A stretch of 64,000 nucleotides of DNA from Amyloporia xantha. Its lineage: Eukaryota > Basidiomycota > Agaricomycetes > Polyporales > Adustoporiaceae. The stretch lies in NCBI GenBank assembly GCA_036971615.1, contig JAYKKR010000001.1, positions 3,038,001 to 3,102,000 on the forward strand, written 5' to 3'. This document shows, piece after piece, positions 60,122 through 64,000 of this stretch (position 1 is its first letter; every line of letters begins with the position of its first letter). The position numbers were made by a program, and so were the translations under genes. The notes under the pieces were generated by a model that saw nothing but the letters and a program-made list of their open reading frames with translations, was not told the DNA's origin and searched no databases.

Positions 60122-62487
60122 ATGACCACCGGCGACGGCAGTCCCGTGAGCTCAACGTCAAGATTGACGAGAGACGTGGTGAACGAGCAGAGCAAACGAG
60201 CGATGGCTGACAACCGACTGGATCGAAACTTGAATGCTCTGCTCGTCGCCATGCCGGGCGGCAGACAGGAATACTCTGAGCACGTGCGCCGCTGCAGGAA
60301 CGAATCAGGCGTCTCTTACGGCACCCCGACGACCCTCCCCCCATTTGGCAACTCGCGCTCGCCGTCTCCGACAATGGCGACCGCGTCTGTTCAACGTCCA
60401 CGGCAGCCCGCTCGTTCAATCCAGTCTTCATCGTCCTCCATTGGCATTGACAGACCCTCCGTGAAACCCGTCTCCAAACCTGTCTCCCTTTCCAAACGTC
60501 TGCTCTTCCCACAGCTCCCTGCCGATGCTGACCTTCCACCGCTCCTCGCCTCCCCTGCTGCCCAACCCGCATTGAATGCGGAGCTCTACGACTTCATCGC
60601 TCTTGCATTGCGCGCATACGTGAATCCCTGGTGGACGAAGATTACGCGGTATGACAAGGAGTTTCTTCCGGCGATCACACGCGTCCTCACCGCCGTCATT
60701 CGCGCTTTCGAGACGCGTCTGGTTGCCACAGATCTCTCCCCGCTTGTCTATCGCGACATTCCAACGTTACTCACGCAACATTGCGTTGACTTCCGTAACG
60801 CCAAGTCCAAATTGCATACCTCGTATGCGTCCGGGGGTGCCGCCACTCTCCCCCAGCTGTTCCACCACTTGCAGCCGCATATGGCAATCTCGGCAGACGG
60901 ACGGATAGACGATGTGTATATCCGCCAGGCTGTTGACCACGTCTTGAAGGCGTGTCTTCCACCAGAGGATTATGACGCAGAAGCTGAGCGGTATATCGTC
61001 CGAGAGGTCGTGCTGGGGGTATTGCTGCGTAGCGTTATCCCACGCGTCACGCAGCCTTGGTTTATTCACAAGCTGATCTTGGACAATCTTGGTCCAGAGA
61101 ACGCCAAGGCGAAGCCTCCGGAGGTAAGTCGACTTCTCGTTTGATCTTTCGGGTGCAGTCTGGATGCCATTTCATGAGTTAAAGGCTTCTCGCTTGGATG
61201 TCGTATATCTCTGTTGCGTAAGTATAAGAGGATGCTTACAATGCTAAATGTGCATGTCCTGCATAGGGAACCCTCTTCAACAAATTGTTGCTTCATGTGT
61301 TATAGATATGCTCGACTGACATCACCTTGTTAGCCCCCAGATCCTTCGCAGCTGCTTGCCAGCTCTACACCCGACAATGCTGCTAGTACGCGAACGACTT
61401 ACTCATTGCAGTCCCTCGCTATCTTTCTCCTCTCTGCTATCCAATCCATCTCTGGCTCATGCTTGCTCCTGATTCACGCGTATAGACAGACGCGAGACAC
61501 CATCAAGAAAGTGAATCAGAGCACTTCGAAATTCTCGAATTCACCACATCCTGATCCTATGTCATCGCCATCTTCCACAGTATCAAATCCCAAAGTCGGC
61601 GGCACAAGAATTACCTCTCCACCACCACGGCCCCTCGCAGTACCTGGTGCCTTGGTGGTCAACACGATACCCGAACCCATAGTTGTTCCCGTCCCCCAGC
61701 ACCCGCCCACGCCTACTTCCATCTCCTCCATAAATCCGATGTCGCGCACCACGTCCAGATCGACTGTGCAATCCGCGGCCGCATCCACGTCTTCGATTCC
61801 TCCCAGCCAACCACCCGCGCTCTCATCGGTAGCTGCCATACCCAACTATACCCAACCCCCGCTGAAACTCCTTATCACGCTGCTCACTCCCCCACCCCTC
61901 CCTTCCTCCCCGTCCAGCTCGAAAGTCCCACCCACCACCTCCTTCTGCACCGCTCTCGCACTCGCCCACACGCTCTCGCTCCCACTCACCTTTCTTGAGT
62001 CCTTCATCTCCCGCCTCCTCCCCTACCTCCTCTACACACACGTGCTCTCCGCACCTCGACTTGCGGGCATCGTCCGCTCGGCACGACGCGCGCTCTTCCC
62101 CGAGGGCTGGCCGGGGCCCGCGCCACCGGACCCAACGCCCGAGGAGCAGGCCGCGATGCGCGCCGAGCTCGGTCGGCGGCTGCTGGCCAGCGTGCCAGGT
62201 AAGTGTGGCTTGCTTACCGCTCGATCGTCCGATACTGACTGCGTCGCGTCGCGTCCTCCACAGCGCCTCTGGCCCCGCTACTCGGCCCGACGCCCGAGGC
62301 GCGATTGTACACGGTCGACGGGATGTTGGACCCGCTGTCCTCGCAGGCGTGCAATGCGCATCTCATGCTGTTCCTACTCGACCTCTTTCTGCTGACGATA
62401 TTCCCGGAGCTGGGTGTGAGCGAGAGTGCTGCTGCTGCCGTGGGTCCTGAGGCAGGCGCGGATGGGGCTACTTCGAAGGCGTCGTGA
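60122..62487 (+). CDS. PXA-domain protein
   Basis: A PX-associated (PXA) domain protein, a family linked to endosomal sorting nexins and, in fission yeast, Pxa1. Exons 60122-61123, 61334-62198 and 62264-62487 give 696 residues. The N-terminal 160 residues are Ser-rich. The PXA domain runs from ALNAELYDFIALALRAYVNP through WTKITRYDKEFLPAITRVL, DIPTLLTQHCVDFRNAKSKL and YIVREVVLGVLLRSVIPRVT. A Pro/Ser linker follows, then a second helical part (LSLPLTFLESFISRLLPYLL; LDPLSSQACNAHLMLFLLDL). No PX, RGS or nexin-C domain was seen, so it is the short PXA-only type. Intron 1 (210 bp) is longer than most here. Confidence 0.88.
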
Positions 62488-62852
62488 TTTGCAATAGGGG
62501 GTTTCAGACGACTGACGTATGATAAGGCCTTAAGAGCTTCATTCTCCGGCGCTCGGTAGAGCTATCTAGACGCAGGTATTATCGCTGTTGAAAGTAAGAC
62601 ATAAGCGGTACGACGAATAAAGTATGGCGTTCAGCAGCGGGGAAGAGATAGCAAAGCATGAACGGTATACGATGAAGAAATACAAATTAGTGATGTACAA
62701 TGAACTCTCGGCTGCTCTTCCATTTCTGATTCTCAGCATCTCGCAGCATGCGTCGCGAAGGCTTCGTCCATCCTACAACACGCGTACGCTATAAGTAACT
62801 TCTTTCCTATCGTCTACAGGCGGTGCCGTCCTTCCGGGCCCGCCGCATCGCG
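62488..62852. other. Convergent spacer
   Basis: A 365-bp region between the 3' ends of the PXA gene and 6-phosphogluconolactonase. Nothing recognisable was seen. Confidence 0.5.
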
Positions 62853-63680
62853 TCAGAGCTTGAACGGGGTCTTGGGGAACTCGACGAAGGACACGGCGTC
62901 GTCGTCGACGAACCAGTACAACTGACCGGGGTATACGGGCCGTACCCTCGATGCCGGTAGGCCCTCCTCCGGCTTGTCAAGTACGGTTTTGAGGGTGTCC
63001 GCCTTGCCGGCGCCGCTTGCAACAAAAGCAATGCGAGCGGCATGGTTTATCACGGGGAATGTCAGGGTGATGCGCTTAGGCGGGGGCTTGGGGCTGTCGT
63101 CGATATACGCCACCCAGCGGTCCTCCTCGGTGAGAAGGCTGTGGCCGGGGAAGAGAGACGCGGTGTGGCCGTCCGGGCCGACGCCAAGGAGGATGAGGTC
63201 GAAGATGGGGAAGCGAGCCGAGTCCTTCTGGGCGAATTCTCGGATGAGCTCCTTCTCGTAGGCGTCACAAAGCTCTTCGAGGTCTTCCGCGAGCGAGTAG
63301 TCGATGGTGTGAATGTTGGCAGGCGGAATGGGGACCTTGGAGAAGAGCTCGTCCGTGCACAGGCGGTGGTTAGAGTCGGAGTGGTCTAGGGGCACAACCC
63401 GCTCGTCGGCGTAGAAGACTTGCCTGTGATCGGGTCAGACATAACGCTCGGACGCAAGGATGTGCGGTGCGTACCATTTGTCCCACTTAACACCGGAGTT
63501 GCCGATGAGGGCGTTCAGCTGCTTGGGCAGAGAACCGCCGGAAATAGCGACGGAGAAGCGGCCCTTCTTCTCGATGGACTCCTTCTGGGCTTTGATGATA
63601 AAGTGGGCGAGCGCGTCACACAGATCTGCGGACGTCGCGAACGAGTGCAGAATGGGGGGCGCTGGGGTGGTGGTGGGCAT
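62853..63680 (-). CDS. SOL: 6-phosphogluconolactonase
   Basis: Hydrolyses 6-phosphogluconolactone to 6-phosphogluconate, step two of the oxidative pentose phosphate pathway, which makes NADPH. Two exons (63680-63475 and 63423-62853) give 258 residues, the usual length. Family motifs are present: [38 protein letters not shown] (across the intron) and [39 protein letters not shown] and [14 protein letters not shown] complete the domain. The start [11 protein letters not shown] is the first ATG in frame. The product is cytosolic, with no targeting signal. The symbol SOL refers to the yeast SOL3/SOL4 family. Confidence 0.95.
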
Positions 63681-63842
63681 GGTGAGAGAGACAAAGCAAG
63701 TGGTGGATGCGGAGAGACTGCAAAGAGAGTCGGGCACTGGTGGAGAGCGGAGGGATCTGGCTGACAGAAAGTGATAAACTTCAGAGTCCTCGGCCCTGTG
63801 CTGGGCCAAGCCGCACAAGCCTCAGCGTCCAATCTGATCCAT

Positions 63843-63886
63843 CCAATCACAGCTGACGTCATCGCGTCCCACACCACGCTCACGTG
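63843..63886. promoter_or_regulatory. CCAAT, CRE (TGACGTCA) and E-box (CACGTG) cluster
   Basis: CCAAT at 63843-63847, the palindromic TGACGTCA at 63854-63861 and CACGTG at 63881-63886. They lie 160-210 bp upstream of the 6-phosphogluconolactonase ATG. TGACGTCA is the site of ATF/CREB-type bZIP factors, CACGTG of bHLH factors and CCAAT of the HAP complex. Use in this organism is inference. Confidence 0.55.
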
Positions 63887-64000
63887 ATCCAATATCCAAG
63901 ACGCGACCAAATCCCATCTTCGTAATTGGTTCTCCTCCCGGCTCTACCACTATTCTTCATATTGCAGTTGAAGCATGGTTTTAATACCCGTTGAGGGGAC

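Overview
This window is nuclear DNA from a filamentous basidiomycete, most likely an agaricomycete. The genes are dense and broken by many short introns, mostly about 45-70 bp. The mix is typical of mushroom-forming fungi: divergent F-box and BTB proteins, a CAP/PR-1-like secreted protein, DLT1, TVP23, a RhoGEF and a PXA-domain protein. Positions come from splicing the sequence by hand; where exon coordinates are given, the reading phases close. No tRNA, rRNA, CRISPR array or virus-like gene was seen.

Layout. 0.6-15.7 kb: six-unit polyubiquitin; UTP23 and EMC7 (head to head); a small conserved unknown; a CAP-domain secreted protein; an F-box protein; DLT1; a glutathione transferase; a BTB protein; and cytochrome b5 reductase. 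16.1-18.2 kb: a 2.1-kb foldback-type DNA element with about 410-bp near-identical inverted arms, 30-bp minisatellite arrays and an 8-bp target duplication. 19.5-31.4 kb: an MKP-like phosphatase, TVP23, an unknown multi-pass membrane protein, an LRR/RNI protein and a 984-aa kinase-fold-like protein. 32.2-34.7 kb: an amino-acid permease with 6-, 8- and 13-nt exons. 36.1-48.1 kb: an LRR-RhoGEF, an MTM1/SLC25A39-like carrier, VAM7, SNF4 (AMPK gamma) and SSH4 (SPRY endosomal adaptor). 48.7-53.7 kb: a small membrane protein, then cytosolic aspartyl-tRNA synthetase divergent from mitochondrial aspartate aminotransferase, with TTAGGG repeats between them. 54.2-63.7 kb: a Ser-rich unknown, a single-pass membrane protein, a PXA protein and 6-phosphogluconolactonase.

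Most genes are housekeeping: ribosome biogenesis, ER insertion, vesicle traffic, nutrient signalling and aspartate metabolism. Several are divergent pairs with 200-400 bp between start codons (UTP23/EMC7, SNF4/SSH4, DPS1/AAT, TM protein/PXA), which suggests shared promoters. The most unusual items are the foldback element with tandem-repeat arms, the permease microexons, the telomere-like repeats in the shared DPS1/AAT promoter, and an apparent one-base frameshift in SSH4.
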